From positions 1-64,000 of the forward strand of contig PAPM01000011.1 of assembly GCA_002708905.1 (NCBI GenBank): 64,000 nucleotides of DNA, written 5' to 3'. Positions 19,843 to 31,061 of this stretch are shown here, piece by piece; positions within the stretch are counted from its first letter, which is position 1; the number at the start of each line of letters is the position of its first letter. A program made the translations under genes and the position numbers. This stretch comes from Pseudomonadales bacterium. Lineage in GTDB: Bacteria > Pseudomonadota > Gammaproteobacteria > Pseudomonadales > Ketobacteraceae. A model generated the notes under the pieces. It was not told the DNA's origin, made no database searches, and saw only the letters and a list, made by a program, of their open reading frames with translations.

Positions 19843-20967
19843 ATGATTATTTATCGATATCTTTCCCGGCAGCTGTTTTGGGCCACCCTGGCGGTGAGTT
19901 CGGTGCTGACGTTTATCCTCGTATCCAGCCGCTTTCTGAAGTATTTGTCACAGGCGGCCGTGGGTAAATTGGAGGGCTCTGCCGTCTTCCTCATCATGGC
20001 CTACCGCTTACCGGACTTTCTGGAATTGATCCTGCCTTTGGGGTTGTTTCTGGGAATTTTGCTGTCGTATGGGCGCATGTATCTGGAAAATGAAATGGTG
20101 GTGCTGCAGGCCTGCGGTGTGAGTGATAAGCGTCTGGTCGGGCTGTCCATGATTCCCGCCGTCTGTATGGCGCTGGTAATTGGTTTTTTCAGTTTCTATT
20201 TGTCTCCTTGGGGCTCGCAACAGGCCAATGCACTGATTCTTGAGCAGGAGCGACGATCCGGGTTGGATGTGCTGAGTCCACGTCGTTTTCACTCTTCCTC
20301 AGATGGGCGCACGGTCACCTATGTGGAAGACATTGATTCCCGGGCCGGGGTGATGAAGAACCTGTTCATCGTCAATTATGATCGTGAAGGCCGGGCTGAT
20401 GAATACGACAAAGTAGTATTGTTGCGGGCGGCGGAAGGCCGTTATCGCATTGATCGCAGTGGCAATCGTTATCTGGTGATGTCCGACGGGGAGCGCTTCG
20501 AAGTGGATCCCGGCAATTCCCAATACGGCCGTTCCAGTTACGGGGAATACACCGTCAAGCTGGAGAATAAACTGGTGGATGTCGAGGATACTGAGATTGA
20601 GGATCAGTCCACGGTGGACCTGCTGAAGAATCCCAGTGTCGAAGCCAAGGTTGAACTGCAGTGGCGCCTGTCGTTGATGATCATGGTTCCCATAGTGGTG
20701 TTTATGGCAGTGCCCCTGTCAAAGGTAAATCCACGCCAGGGGCGCTATCTGAAAATGCTCCCCGCCATATTGTTGTACCTGGCCTATCTGTCGCTGATGA
20801 TGGCGGTGAAAGGGGCTATTGAAAAAGGAAAGATCCCGCAGGAGGTAGGGATTTTCTGGGTGCATGCCATCTTCCTGTTAATCGGGTTTGCACTGAACTA
20901 CTGGTCCGATATCAGATTAAAACAATCAAAACGGCGTATGGATCGGCTGCAGGTGAGCGCATCATGA
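19843..20967 (+). CDS. lptF: LPS export permease LptF
   Basis: This is an inner-membrane permease of the LptB2FGC lipopolysaccharide transporter, with 374 residues. Seen: the start MIIYRYLSRQLFWATLAVS with a first membrane helix, ELILPLGLFLGILLSYGRMY near 57-76, a large periplasmic beta-jellyroll region (about 125-265), and three C-terminal helices (LMIMVPIVVFMAVPLSKVNPR). It draws lipopolysaccharide out of the inner membrane together with LptG. The two genes overlap by 4 nt, as in most gammaproteobacteria. Confidence 0.95.
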   Translation: MIIYRYLSRQLFWATLAVSSVLTFILVSSRFLKYLSQAAVGKLEGSAVFLIMAYRLPDFLELILPLGLFLGILLSYGRMYLENEMVVLQACGVSDKRLVGLSMIPAVCMALVIGFFSFYLSPWGSQQANALILEQERRSGLDVLSPRRFHSSSDGRTVTYVEDIDSRAGVMKNLFIVNYDREGRADEYDKVVLLRAAEGRYRIDRSGNRYLVMSDGERFEVDPGNSQYGRSSYGEYTVKLENKLVDVEDTEIEDQSTVDLLKNPSVEAKVELQWRLSLMIMVPIVVFMAVPLSKVNPRQGRYLKMLPAILLYLAYLSLMMAVKGAIEKGKIPQEVGIFWVHAIFLLIGFALNYWSDIRLKQSKRRMDRLQVSAS

Positions 20968-22025
20968 GATTACTGGATCGTTATGTCGGCAACACGGTAC
21001 TGGTGTCGGTATTGATGGTGCTGTTCCTGTTGATCAGCCTGGATGCCTCGTTCAGCTTTCTGGCAGAGTTGGATGAGTTGAAACGATCCTATCAGGCCAA
21101 GGAAGCGCTCCTTTTCATTTTGTGGACATTGCCCCGTCGCATCTACGACTTCATGCCGGTGGGCACATTGATCGGTTGTCTGATCGGTTTGGGGACGCTG
21201 GCCAATACCAGCGAACTGACGGTAATACGTGCGGCGGGAGTCTCCATAGCCCGCATCGTTTTTGCTGCTGCCAAGCCGGTTATCTGGATCGTTCTGGTGG
21301 GATTGTTGCTTGGGCAATTCATTGTTCCGCAGACGGAGCAATTTGCGCAATCCGAGAAAGCCAGGCATCTCTACCAGGGAGAGAATATCGGCTCCCGGGA
21401 TGGCTATTGGTATCGGGAGGGTGGTCAATACACCCATATCCAGGTGGTGCAACCTAACGGTGTTATGTTCGGTATTTCCCGTTTCCTGTTTGATGAGAAT
21501 AATATTCTGGTGCGCTCTGATTTTTCTGAGCGAGCGATTTATCAGGGTGGGCATTGGGTGCTGGAAAAGGTACGTCAAACCACTATAGGAAACGATAAAA
21601 CAGAGTCCGAGCACTTTGAGACTCTGCTATGGGATGATACGTCCATTACCCCTGAAGTAATGTCGGTGGTGGTATTGAAACCGGACAATCTTTCCATTAC
21701 CGGCTTGTATCGATACGCCACGTACCTGGACTCCCAGGATCTGGAAAGCAATTCCTATTTCTTCTCTTTCTGGAAAAAGGTGCTGCAACCACTGACGACC
21801 CTGGTGATGGTTTTTATTGCCATTTCCTTCGTGTTCGGGCCACTGCGCTCCGTCACCATGGGGCAGCGCATTATGGCGGGTATTATTGTGGGGTTGTTAT
21901 TCCACTACAGCCAGCAGTTCCTGGGGCATGTCACCATCATCTTCAACCTGACGCCATTTCTGGCTGCGATGGTGCCGTTGGTAGTGAGTTTTGGCGTGGG
22001 TGTCTATCTGCTGAAGCGGGTTTAG
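20964..22025 (+). CDS. lptG: LPS export permease LptG
   Basis: This is the partner permease of LptF, with 353 residues. It begins MRLLDRYVGNTVLVSVLMV and has the family pattern: FMPVGTLIGCLIGLGTLANTSELTVIRAAGVS (about 60-90), a periplasmic domain, and a C-terminal membrane part (TLVMVFIAISFVFGPLRSVTMG). Its start overlaps the lptF stop by 4 nt. The RDD gene converges on it 10 nt downstream, with no terminator visible between them. Confidence 0.95.
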   Translation: MRLLDRYVGNTVLVSVLMVLFLLISLDASFSFLAELDELKRSYQAKEALLFILWTLPRRIYDFMPVGTLIGCLIGLGTLANTSELTVIRAAGVSIARIVFAAAKPVIWIVLVGLLLGQFIVPQTEQFAQSEKARHLYQGENIGSRDGYWYREGGQYTHIQVVQPNGVMFGISRFLFDENNILVRSDFSERAIYQGGHWVLEKVRQTTIGNDKTESEHFETLLWDDTSITPEVMSVVVLKPDNLSITGLYRYATYLDSQDLESNSYFFSFWKKVLQPLTTLVMVFIAISFVFGPLRSVTMGQRIMAGIIVGLLFHYSQQFLGHVTIIFNLTPFLAAMVPLVVSFGVGVYLLKRV

Positions 22026-22035
22026 CGCTTCCCGC

Positions 22036-22548
22036 TTAGTTGCGCTTGGCCGGTAGCACTTTTTTATTGATTTCCTTGGGGAGCACCAGGGTGCGGGTAT
22101 TGGATAAGCTGTCGTGCCAGGTATCTTTGCTGGGGCTGAACAGAACCCAGACATAACCCAATCCAAAACAGCACAGAGACAGGGTCGCCATCAAAAACCG
22201 GCTCAGGCTTTGAAAAAAGTTAACCGGCCGACCATCCAGATTGGCGTCCACCACCTGCAGGCGCCAGGCGCGCATTCCCAGAGTCTGGCCGCCGTGGGAC
22301 CAGAACCAGTAATAGAACAGGAAGGTGCCCCCCATCAGCAGTGGGAACAGCGTCATTTGCAGATCCTTGCTTTCCCTTTGTGCATCCACGCCGGTTACTG
22401 CCAGATAAATCACCGCAATCAGGAACCACAGGGCAATAACGATCAGAGCGTCATACACGATGGAGGCAAGGCGTCTCAGCAAGCCGGCTGAAGGGTATTC
22501 CACATAGGGGATGGTATCGGAAGAATCGTTCATGTGGGGCAGCGACAT
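22036..22548 (-). CDS. RDD family membrane protein
   Basis: The protein has 170 residues and about three to four membrane segments. It has the RDD family marks: YPSAGLLRRLASIVYDALIVIAL near 19-41 with the Arg and Asp pair, GQTLGMRAWRLQVVDANLDG (about 86-105), and a final helix followed by WHDSLSNTRTLVLPKE. Some RDD proteins act in ion transport in halophiles, but for most the role is not known. It stands between lptG (converging) and tRNA-Leu (same strand). Confidence 0.85.
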   Translation of the reverse strand: MSLPHMNDSSDTIPYVEYPSAGLLRRLASIVYDALIVIALWFLIAVIYLAVTGVDAQRESKDLQMTLFPLLMGGTFLFYYWFWSHGGQTLGMRAWRLQVVDANLDGRPVNFFQSLSRFLMATLSLCCFGLGYVWVLFSPSKDTWHDSLSNTRTLVLPKEINKKVLPAKRN

Positions 22549-22562
22549 GGAATCTTTAGAAG

Positions 22563-22649
22563 TGGTGCCTAGGGAGAGACTCGAACTCTCACTCTGTTTC
22601 CAGAAACGGATTTTGAATCCGTCGCGTCTACCAGTTCCGCCACCCAGGC
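22563..22649 (-). tRNA. tRNA-Leu (anticodon CAA)
   Basis: The 87 nt fold as a class II tRNA. The acceptor stem is GCCTGGG with CCTAGGC (one G-U pair), the discriminator is A, and the CCA end is encoded. The anticodon stem ACGGA/TCCGT encloses loop TTCAAAA, so the anticodon is CAA, reading UUG. A long variable arm (TTCTGGAAACAG) and the T-loop GTTCGAGTC are present. Confidence 0.96.
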
Positions 22650-22675
22650 AAGGTGTCTCGTCATAGAGAGCCGCG

Positions 22676-22703
22676 ATTATATCAATGGAATCATGGGCGT
22701 CAA
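22676..22703 (-). promoter_or_regulatory. sigma-70 promoter of tRNA-Leu
   Basis: Reading the minus strand, TTGACG (22703-22698) and TATAAT (22681-22676) are separated by 16 nt and followed by a GC-rich CGCGGC discriminator about 26 nt before the tRNA. A GC-rich discriminator is typical of stable-RNA promoters under stringent control. Confidence 0.8.
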
Positions 22704-22710
22704 CAAGGCA

Positions 22711-22739
22711 TTTAAGAGAATCCTATAAACCGCTATAAT
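22711..22739 (+). promoter_or_regulatory. probable promoter of queA
   Basis: TATAAT (22734-22739) is followed by CGCGGCCC. A weak -35, TTTAAG (22711-22716), lies 17 nt upstream. The -10 with its discriminator repeats the word TATAATCGCGGC found on the other strand in the tRNA promoter. Confidence 0.55.
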
Positions 22740-22773
22740 CGCGGCCCTTTTCAGCATCCAAAACCGGTTTTTA

Positions 22774-24943
<2,170 letters not shown>

Positions 24944-24965
24944 TGTCATCCAACTTGAGGTATAT

Positions 24966-25301
24966 ATGAGTTTCTTTATCGCTGAAGCAATGGCCGAACC
25001 CGGTGCAGCCGCTGCCCAACAGGGCAATCCCCTGACCTTCTGGGGCATGATGATTTTTATGGTGGCCATCTTCTATTTCATGATCATTCGCCCCCAGTCC
25101 AAGCGCAATAAGGAACACAAAGCGCTGATGGAAGGTCTGTCGAAAGGGGATGAGGTGGTTATCTCCGGCGGAATGATGGGTAAAGTAACCAAAGTGACCG
25201 ACGAGTATGTGGTGGTGGAAGTGGCTGCCAACACGGAAATCTCGTTCCAGAAAGGGGCCGTTACCGCCACTTTGCCTAAAGGCACCCTGAAAAGCATCTG
25301 A
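24966..25301 (+). CDS. yajC: preprotein translocase subunit YajC
   Basis: The protein has 111 residues, with one membrane helix near 25-45 (FWGMMIFMVAIFYFMIIRP) followed by a basic cytoplasmic part (QSKRNKEHKALMEGL) and a small beta domain with GDEVVISGGMMGKV. YajC associates with the SecDF holo-translocon; it is not essential in E. coli. The N terminus before the helix is longer and more Ala-rich than in E. coli (AEAMAEPGAAAAQQG). Confidence 0.95.
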   Translation: MSFFIAEAMAEPGAAAAQQGNPLTFWGMMIFMVAIFYFMIIRPQSKRNKEHKALMEGLSKGDEVVISGGMMGKVTKVTDEYVVVEVAANTEISFQKGAVTATLPKGTLKSI

Positions 25302-25315
25302 TCTGTATCGTGAGT

Positions 25316-25333
25316 ACTGCCAGGGATGGCGGT
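25316..25333. repeat. hairpin with AGGGAT loop
   Basis: ACTGCC (25316-25321) and GGCGGT (25328-25333) form a 6-bp stem with one wobble pair around AGGGAT. It lies in the 70-nt gap between yajC and secD and belongs with the AGGGAT-loop hairpins near 47, 16800 and 16823. Confidence 0.45.
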
Positions 25334-25371
25334 GCGTCAGGACCGACCAAGAAAAACAATAGGGTTTTCCC

Positions 25372-27237
25372 ATGAATAAGTATCCCCTGTGGAAGTATCT
25401 GTTAGTGCTCGTGGTGGCACTGTTCGGATTCATTTACGCGCTGCCTAATCTATATCCTGATGATCCCGCGTTGCAGATTACAGCCAAGAAGGCTGGTGGT
25501 GAGACGGCTCCGGATGTACTGGACCGCGCGTTGGCGTCGCTGGAAAAAGCTGGAATTTCCATCAAACAATCTGAACTGCTGCAGGGCTCGGCGCTGATCC
25601 GTTTTGATAATGTGGATGACCAGATCAACGCCAAAGACGTGGTACAGGATGCCGTCAGTGGCGATTACGTGGTGGCGATGAACCTGGCGCCGAACACCCC
25701 TGAGTGGTTGTCTGCCTTAGGCGCTGGCCCGGTGAAATTGGGCCTGGATCTGCGGGGTGGTGTGCACTTCCTGATGGAAGTGGATATGGCCAAGGCCATC
25801 GACAACAAACTGAAGAATGACCTGAATAATATCCGTGACGGACTGCGTGAACTGAAAGTGCGCTACAAGCAGGCGTCCATGGAAGGTGACCAGTTGCGTT
25901 TGTCCTTTACCACGGAAGAGCGTGTGAGCCAGGCACGCAGCATGCTGCAAAAAGATTTCCGTGATTATCTGGTACAGGAAGAGCAGGCTGATAATGTCAC
26001 CACTTTGTTGCTGACGTTATCTGAAAATGCAGTAAAAGAAATCAAGGATTACGCCGTCAGCCAGAACCTCACCAGTTTGCGTAATCGTGTCAATGAGCTG
26101 GGTGTGGCGGAGCCGGTTGTCCAGCGGCAAGGGGCTGACCGTATTGTGATTCAATTACCCGGTATTCAGGACACGGCCAACGCCAAGAAAATTATCGGTA
26201 AGGCAGCGAACCTTGAATTCCGCATGGTGGATTGGGAGAACGATCCCATGTCGGTTAGCCGCGCCCCGGTGGGCTCGGAGTTTATTGGTATGCGGGCCAC
26301 CGGTCAGCAGGTGCTGTTAAAAAAAGATGTGATCGTCACCGGTGATCGGGTGGTGGGCGCCAGCACGGGTTATGATGAAAACGGCCGTCCTCAGGTTAAT
26401 ATTGAACTGGATAGTGTGGGTGGTCGGCGTATGTTTAAAACCACCAACCAGCATGTTAAGGATTCCATGGCGGTGGTCTTCATCGAGCTGGAGCCGGAAA
26501 GGCGCACGGTGGTGGAAGATGGTAAAGAAGTTGAGAAAGTCTTCACCAAAGAAACCCGCGAAGTGATCAATGTCGCCACCATTCAAAGCGCCTTGGGCAA
26601 CAGTTTCCGCATTACCGGCCTTGATAGTCCGGCAGAAGCGAAAGAGCTGGCTCTCCTGTTACGAGCCGGAGCCTTGGCAGCCCCCATGTATTTTGTAGAA
26701 GAGCGCACTGTGGGCCCAAGCCTGGGTAAACAAAATATCGAGGCAGGTTTGATGTCGCTGGTGGCGGGTTTTGCCCTGGTGTTGCTGTTCATGATCGGTT
26801 ATTACAAATTGTTTGGCCTGATTGCCAACGTGGCGCTGATACTGAACCTGCTCCTGTTAGTGGCGTTTATGTCCATCATTCCGGGTGCCACATTGTCGCT
26901 GCCGGGTATGGCGGGGATCGTTCTCACGGTGGGTATGGCGGTGGACGCCAATGTGCTTATCTTTGCGCGTATCAAGGAGGAGATGGCTAACGGAGTGACC
27001 CCTCACGCCGCTATCAATGCCGGTTATGACCGCGCCTTCCTTACCATTCTGGATGCCAACATCACCACCTTGCTGGTTGGCCTGGTATTGTTCGCCTTTG
27101 GTTCAGGCCCAGTCAAAGGGTTTGCGGTGACATTGTCGATCGGGATTCTCACATCCATGTTTACGGCTATCGTCGGTACCCGTGCCATTGTGAATCTGAT
27201 CTACGGCGGCCGTGCGCTGCACAAATTGAGCATTTAG
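25372..27237 (+). CDS. secD: protein translocase subunit SecD
   Basis: The protein has 621 residues. Layout: a first membrane helix (LLVLVVALFGFIYALPNLYP), a large periplasmic region with GLDLRGGVHFLMEVD near 123 and the P1 head (VNELGVAEPVVQRQGADRIV), then five C-terminal helices including MAGIVLTVGMAVDANVLIFARI with the membrane Asp used in proton flow. With SecF it pulls exported chains through SecYEG using the proton gradient. secF begins 11 nt after its stop. Confidence 0.97.
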   Translation: MNKYPLWKYLLVLVVALFGFIYALPNLYPDDPALQITAKKAGGETAPDVLDRALASLEKAGISIKQSELLQGSALIRFDNVDDQINAKDVVQDAVSGDYVVAMNLAPNTPEWLSALGAGPVKLGLDLRGGVHFLMEVDMAKAIDNKLKNDLNNIRDGLRELKVRYKQASMEGDQLRLSFTTEERVSQARSMLQKDFRDYLVQEEQADNVTTLLLTLSENAVKEIKDYAVSQNLTSLRNRVNELGVAEPVVQRQGADRIVIQLPGIQDTANAKKIIGKAANLEFRMVDWENDPMSVSRAPVGSEFIGMRATGQQVLLKKDVIVTGDRVVGASTGYDENGRPQVNIELDSVGGRRMFKTTNQHVKDSMAVVFIELEPERRTVVEDGKEVEKVFTKETREVINVATIQSALGNSFRITGLDSPAEAKELALLLRAGALAAPMYFVEERTVGPSLGKQNIEAGLMSLVAGFALVLLFMIGYYKLFGLIANVALILNLLLLVAFMSIIPGATLSLPGMAGIVLTVGMAVDANVLIFARIKEEMANGVTPHAAINAGYDRAFLTILDANITTLLVGLVLFAFGSGPVKGFAVTLSIGILTSMFTAIVGTRAIVNLIYGGRALHKLSI

Positions 27238-27248
27238 GAGGCCGACCA

Positions 27249-28166
27249 ATGACGACTGAATCCCGTTTTAACTTTATGGGCCCCCGTAAAATTCTGGGAG
27301 CCCTGTCCATCCTGCTGGTCATCGGTTCGCTGGTTTCCATTACCGTGAATTTCCTTGAGCTGGGGTTGGATTTCACCGGCGGTACCCAGATTGAAGTGGA
27401 GTATGACGCCGCAGCGCAACTGGAGCCGATTCGTGAAGTGCTGAAAAGCAGCGCTTATGCAGACGCCAGTGTTCAGCACTTTGGTCGCCCTGAGGAAGTG
27501 CTGGTTCGAGTACCCCCGGTGGAAGGCGAAGACAAAGACAAGGTCGGGCAAAGGGTACTGGAGCTGCTGCAGGCCCATTCCCCCGACGTTAAATTAAAGC
27601 GTGTCGAGTTTGTCGGGCCGCAGGTAGGAGAGGAGCTGCGGGACAAGAGTGGTATCGCCATGCTGATCGCGCTTGGCCTCATGCTGATCTATGTGACTTT
27701 GCGATTCCGTTTCAAGTTCGCGGTGGGTGCCGTGGTGGCCCTGTTCCACGACGTGATCATTACGTTGGGCTTCTTTTCGATCACCCGCCTTACCTTTGAC
27801 CTTACTGCCCTGGCCGCGATTCTCGCGGTGATTGGTTATTCCCTTAACGATACCATCGTTGTGTTTGACCGGGTGCGGGAGAATTTTCGCAAAGATCGAG
27901 CAGGTACCCCGGAAGAGATTATTAATAATTCATTGAATCAAACCTTAAGCCGAACCCTCATAACCTCGTTTACCACATTGTTGGTGTTGATCGCGCTGGC
28001 TTTGCTGGGAGGGGAGTTGATCTTTGCGTTTGCGGTGGCGTTGATCGTGGGTATTGTGGTGGGAACCTACTCATCTATCTATGTGGCGAGTAACCTGCTG
28101 CTGGCGCAGAACATCAATCGTGACGATTTCCTCGAGCAGGAAAAAGTGCTGGATGATATGCCTTGA
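27249..28166 (+). CDS. secF: protein translocase subunit SecF
   Basis: The protein has 305 residues and six membrane segments. Family marks are LGLDFTGGTQIEVEY near 38-52, VGPQVGEELRDKSG (about 119-132), AAILAVIGYSLNDTIVVFDRVREN near 190-213, and GGELIFAFAVALIVGIVVGTYSSIY. GGAGG lies before the ATG. It is the partner of SecD and the last gene of the queA-secF run, with a strong terminator after it. Confidence 0.97.
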   Translation: MTTESRFNFMGPRKILGALSILLVIGSLVSITVNFLELGLDFTGGTQIEVEYDAAAQLEPIREVLKSSAYADASVQHFGRPEEVLVRVPPVEGEDKDKVGQRVLELLQAHSPDVKLKRVEFVGPQVGEELRDKSGIAMLIALGLMLIYVTLRFRFKFAVGAVVALFHDVIITLGFFSITRLTFDLTALAAILAVIGYSLNDTIVVFDRVRENFRKDRAGTPEEIINNSLNQTLSRTLITSFTTLLVLIALALLGGELIFAFAVALIVGIVVGTYSSIYVASNLLLAQNINRDDFLEQEKVLDDMP

Positions 28167-28202
28167 TGTTTTTATCTGTGGTGCCATCCGTTTAAAGAAA
28201 AA

Positions 28203-28226
28203 GGCCGGCAAATGCCGGCCTTTTTT
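28203..28226. terminator. bidirectional terminator after secF
   Basis: GGCCGGC and GCCGGCC (28203-28209 and 28214-28220) pair around AAAT, with six T downstream on the plus strand and an A-rich left flank that gives a U run on the minus strand. It can end both the secF transcript and the minus-strand transcript carrying the small gene at 28287-28424. Confidence 0.92.
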
Positions 28227-28286
28227 ATTTGCATAACGTTCCTGCGTTCTTTCCCAAGCTATCACACTGTAATGTTGTAGCGTCGA

Positions 28287-28424
28287 TCAGTAGCGTCGTT
28301 GGTCCACCCTCGGCTCTTGCTTGATGGGGATGGGGCGTAACTCCGGTTCATTTTGCTGCATAAAAGGCAGGGCAAAACTCTGGAGAAAAGCCGTTAAGGA
28401 CGCTTTGATTTCTTGCCAATTCAT
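28287..28424 (-). CDS. small protein of 45 residues, unknown
   Basis: A reading frame of 45 codons starts at ATG 28424 with AGAGGGA 7 nt upstream and stops at TGA 28287. The product begins MNWQEIKASLTAFLQSFALP, then FMQQNEPELRPIP, and ends basic (EPRVDQRRY). The first half could be an amphipathic helix and the second half is Pro- and Arg-rich. It reads the same way as suhB, 64 nt downstream of it, and the terminator at 28203-28226 closes the transcript. I do not recognise it. The good ribosome binding site and the tidy place between a gene and a terminator argue for a real gene. Confidence 0.55.
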   Translation of the reverse strand: MNWQEIKASLTAFLQSFALPFMQQNEPELRPIPIKQEPRVDQRRY

Positions 28425-28488
28425 ACTGAAATCCCTCTTGGTGGACGGCCATCCCCGGCCGTGTTAATTCCAGTATAGCGAAAAATTC

Positions 28489-29286
28489 CTATTTCGGCAG
28501 ATGGGGATGAATGGTTTGCAACATTGCCTTAAACAGCTTAGGTGGCGCACAAACGATATTCCCGGTTTTCAGATGGTCCATCCCGCCTTTGGGGTCGCCT
28601 ATCAGGCCCCCGGCTTCAGTGACCATCAGGGCGCCTGCCGCCATATCCCATTCCGACAAGCCGAATTCCCAGAAACCGTCATAACGACCGGCTGCCACAT
28701 AGGCCAAGTCCAGTGCCGCGGCCCCCGCCCGGCGAATGCCCGCAGTGGTCTGGGTGAAATCCCGGAACATGCCCATGTAACTATCCAGGATTTTTGCCTG
28801 GTTGGGGCGGAAGGGAAAGCCGGTGGAGAGCAGTGCGCCTTCCAGTTTGGTTTGGTTGCTGACTCGGATGCGGCGACCATTCATGGAGGCGCCACGGCCT
28901 TTCACCGCCGTAAACTCATCTTTTGTAACAGGATTAATGATCACGCCGACTTCCAGTTGGCCTCTGATTTTCAGGGCAATAGAAATCGCAAATTGAGGGA
29001 TGCCGTGAATAAAATTGGTGGTACCGTCCAGGGGGTCGATGACCCAGACATAGTCTTTATCGGCACCTTCGAGCAGGCCATACTCTTCACCCAGGTAGCA
29101 ATGCTCGGGGTAGCGCTTGCGTAACCCTTCGATAATGCGTTCCTCTGAGGCGCGATCCACCTTGGTGACGTAGTCGTTGGTCCCTTTTGCCTGCACGTCA
29201 ATGGAATCAACCTTTTCATAGGCCTTATAAATCATTTCGGCAGTGGTGCGGGCCACCTCCAAAGCGGTGTTCAGCATGGGATGCAT
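28489..29286 (-). CDS. suhB: inositol-1-monophosphatase
   Basis: This is a Mg-dependent phosphatase of the IMPase family, with 265 residues. Metal-binding motifs: GEEYGLLEG (Glu near 67), WVIDPLDGTTNFIHGIP near 81-97, and the C-terminal WDMAAGALMVTEAGG near 213. In E. coli SuhB also joins the rRNA antitermination complex. It diverges from trmJ across 174 nt, the usual neighbourhood in gammaproteobacteria. AAGGTAG precedes the start. Confidence 0.95.
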   Translation of the reverse strand: MHPMLNTALEVARTTAEMIYKAYEKVDSIDVQAKGTNDYVTKVDRASEERIIEGLRKRYPEHCYLGEEYGLLEGADKDYVWVIDPLDGTTNFIHGIPQFAISIALKIRGQLEVGVIINPVTKDEFTAVKGRGASMNGRRIRVSNQTKLEGALLSTGFPFRPNQAKILDSYMGMFRDFTQTTAGIRRAGAAALDLAYVAAGRYDGFWEFGLSEWDMAAGALMVTEAGGLIGDPKGGMDHLKTGNIVCAPPKLFKAMLQTIHPHLPK

Positions 29287-29460
29287 GTGTGGGCTACCTT
29301 TTTGTGAAAAACGGGTCGAATCGTGAAGAACGGATCAAAGTAAAGGAGCGGCCGGATGGCTATGGCGGCGCATGATAGCAGAAACCGCCCGCGATCTTGA
29401 GCAAAATCTGGTAACATCGACGCCCTTTTTCACTTATTCACCATAAATTAGCGAAATCCA

Positions 29461-30225
29461 ATGGAATTACTGAAACGAATCCGCATCGTAATGATCAATA
29501 CCAGTGACTCCGGCAATATCGGGGCGGCGGCCCGCGCCATGAAAACCATGGGAGTGAGCGACCTGGTGTTGGTTGCGCCGAAAGAGTTTCCCACCGCCAA
29601 GGCCACGGCAAGGGCTTCTGGGGCGGCTGATCTGCTGCATCAGGCTCGAGTGGTGGAAAGCCTGGACGACGCGATTGCTGATTGTCAGATGGTGTTTGGA
29701 ACCAGCGCCCGGATGCGTACCATTCCCTGGCCCCTGATGTCGCCGCGGGAGGCCACCCAGCTTGTCCTTAATGAGCCTGAGGGTGCTGATATTGCCATTG
29801 TGTTTGGCAGGGAAGACGCTGGCTTAACTAACGAAGAGCTGCGACGCTGTCACTATCACATCTGCATTCCGGGTAATGAGGCCTATTCTGTGTTGAATGT
29901 GGCAGCCGCCGTGCAGGTTATCTGCTATGAAATGAGAATGGCTGCCCTGTCCCAGGACGGGCAGACGGCCACATCAAGCAAGCCGGTGATGCCGCTGGAG
30001 ATTACGGATTGGGATGAGCCGTTGGTGTCCGCCGAAGATATGGAGCGTTTCATGAAACATTTTGAGGAGACGTTGCTTGATATCGGCTTTTTTGACCCCA
30101 ACAATCCCAAGCAGTTGATGACCCGGGCCCGGCGATTGTTCATGCGCACGCGCATGGATCGCCTGGAAATGAATTTGATGCGTGGTGTGCTGTCGACAGT
30201 GCAGAAGCGCATCAAGGGTGAATAA
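29461..30225 (+). CDS. trmJ: tRNA (cytidine/uridine-2'-O-)-methyltransferase
   Basis: The protein has 254 residues, with an N-terminal SPOUT (trefoil-knot) domain: RIVMINTSDSGNIGAAARAMKTMG near 8-31, VFGREDAGLTNEEL near 119-132, and CHYHICIPGNEAYSVLNVAAAVQVICYE near 135-162. TrmJ methylates the ribose of residue 32 in the anticodon loop, using AdoMet as a dimer. The C-terminal 90 residues form the usual helical tail. It leads the trmJ-cysE-iscR-iscS run. Confidence 0.95.
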   Translation: MELLKRIRIVMINTSDSGNIGAAARAMKTMGVSDLVLVAPKEFPTAKATARASGAADLLHQARVVESLDDAIADCQMVFGTSARMRTIPWPLMSPREATQLVLNEPEGADIAIVFGREDAGLTNEELRRCHYHICIPGNEAYSVLNVAAAVQVICYEMRMAALSQDGQTATSSKPVMPLEITDWDEPLVSAEDMERFMKHFEETLLDIGFFDPNNPKQLMTRARRLFMRTRMDRLEMNLMRGVLSTVQKRIKGE

Positions 30226-30247
30226 AGGGTAAACCAAAGGAATTCCC

Positions 30248-31042
30248 ATGTTCGAAGGCATTCGAGAAGACATTCAATCGGTATTTCACCGAGACCCGGC
30301 GGCCCGCACCAGTCTGGAAGTTCTGTTGAACTATCCGGGATTGCATGCGGTCCTTATGCACCGGCTCGCCCATAAGCTATGGGGCATGAACTTCAAGTTG
30401 TTGGCCCGCTGCGTGTCCAGCTTTTCCCGTTGGTTTACCGGTATTGAGATTCATCCGGGCGCCACCATCGGCCGGCGTTTCTTCATCGATCATGGTATGG
30501 GGGTCGTGATTGGTGAGACCGCCGAAGTGGGCGACGATGTGACCATCTACCATGGCGTCACCCTGGGTGGCACCACCTGGAACAAGGGAAAACGACACCC
30601 CACATTACAAAACGGTGTGGTCGTAGGGGCCGGCGCCAAGGTGTTGGGGCCCATCACGATCAATGAAAATGCCCGGGTCGGTTCCAACGCCGTGGTTACT
30701 AAAGACGTCCCGGCAGAAGCGACCGTCGTGGGCATCCCTGGCCGGATCATTTGCAAAGACAGTGACGCGGACTGCGCCAAAGAACAGTTGCGTCAAGCCA
30801 TGGCCAGCAAAATGGGATTTGATGCCTACGGTATGACTCCGGATATGCCGGACCCGATCGCCCATTCAATTCAGAACATGTTGGATCACATGCACATGGT
30901 GGATGAGAAAATCAATACTATGAACAAGGCGTTGCAGGCCATGGGCAGTGATTGCGGGGGGGCTCTGCCGAAAATCCACGATGATCTGTTTGAGGAAGAA
31001 GCCAGAGAGGAGCAGCCGACCGCCTCATCAAAAGTTGACTGA
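30248..31042 (+). CDS. cysE: serine O-acetyltransferase
   Basis: The protein has 264 residues. An N-terminal helical part ([19 protein letters not shown] near 39-57) is followed by a left-handed beta-helix of hexapeptide repeats: [44 protein letters not shown] and [21 protein letters not shown]. His and Asp of the active site lie in FIDHG and YHGVTLGG. It makes O-acetylserine for cysteine. The C-terminal tail is extended and acidic, unlike the short Ile-ending tail of E. coli CysE used for feedback by cysteine. It sits next to the Fe-S genes, which use cysteine as sulfur donor. Confidence 0.95.
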   Translation: MFEGIREDIQSVFHRDPAARTSLEVLLNYPGLHAVLMHRLAHKLWGMNFKLLARCVSSFSRWFTGIEIHPGATIGRRFFIDHGMGVVIGETAEVGDDVTIYHGVTLGGTTWNKGKRHPTLQNGVVVGAGAKVLGPITINENARVGSNAVVTKDVPAEATVVGIPGRIICKDSDADCAKEQLRQAMASKMGFDAYGMTPDMPDPIAHSIQNMLDHMHMVDEKINTMNKALQAMGSDCGGALPKIHDDLFEEEAREEQPTASSKVD

Positions 31043-31061
31043 TTTAGTAGGAGATAGCAAA

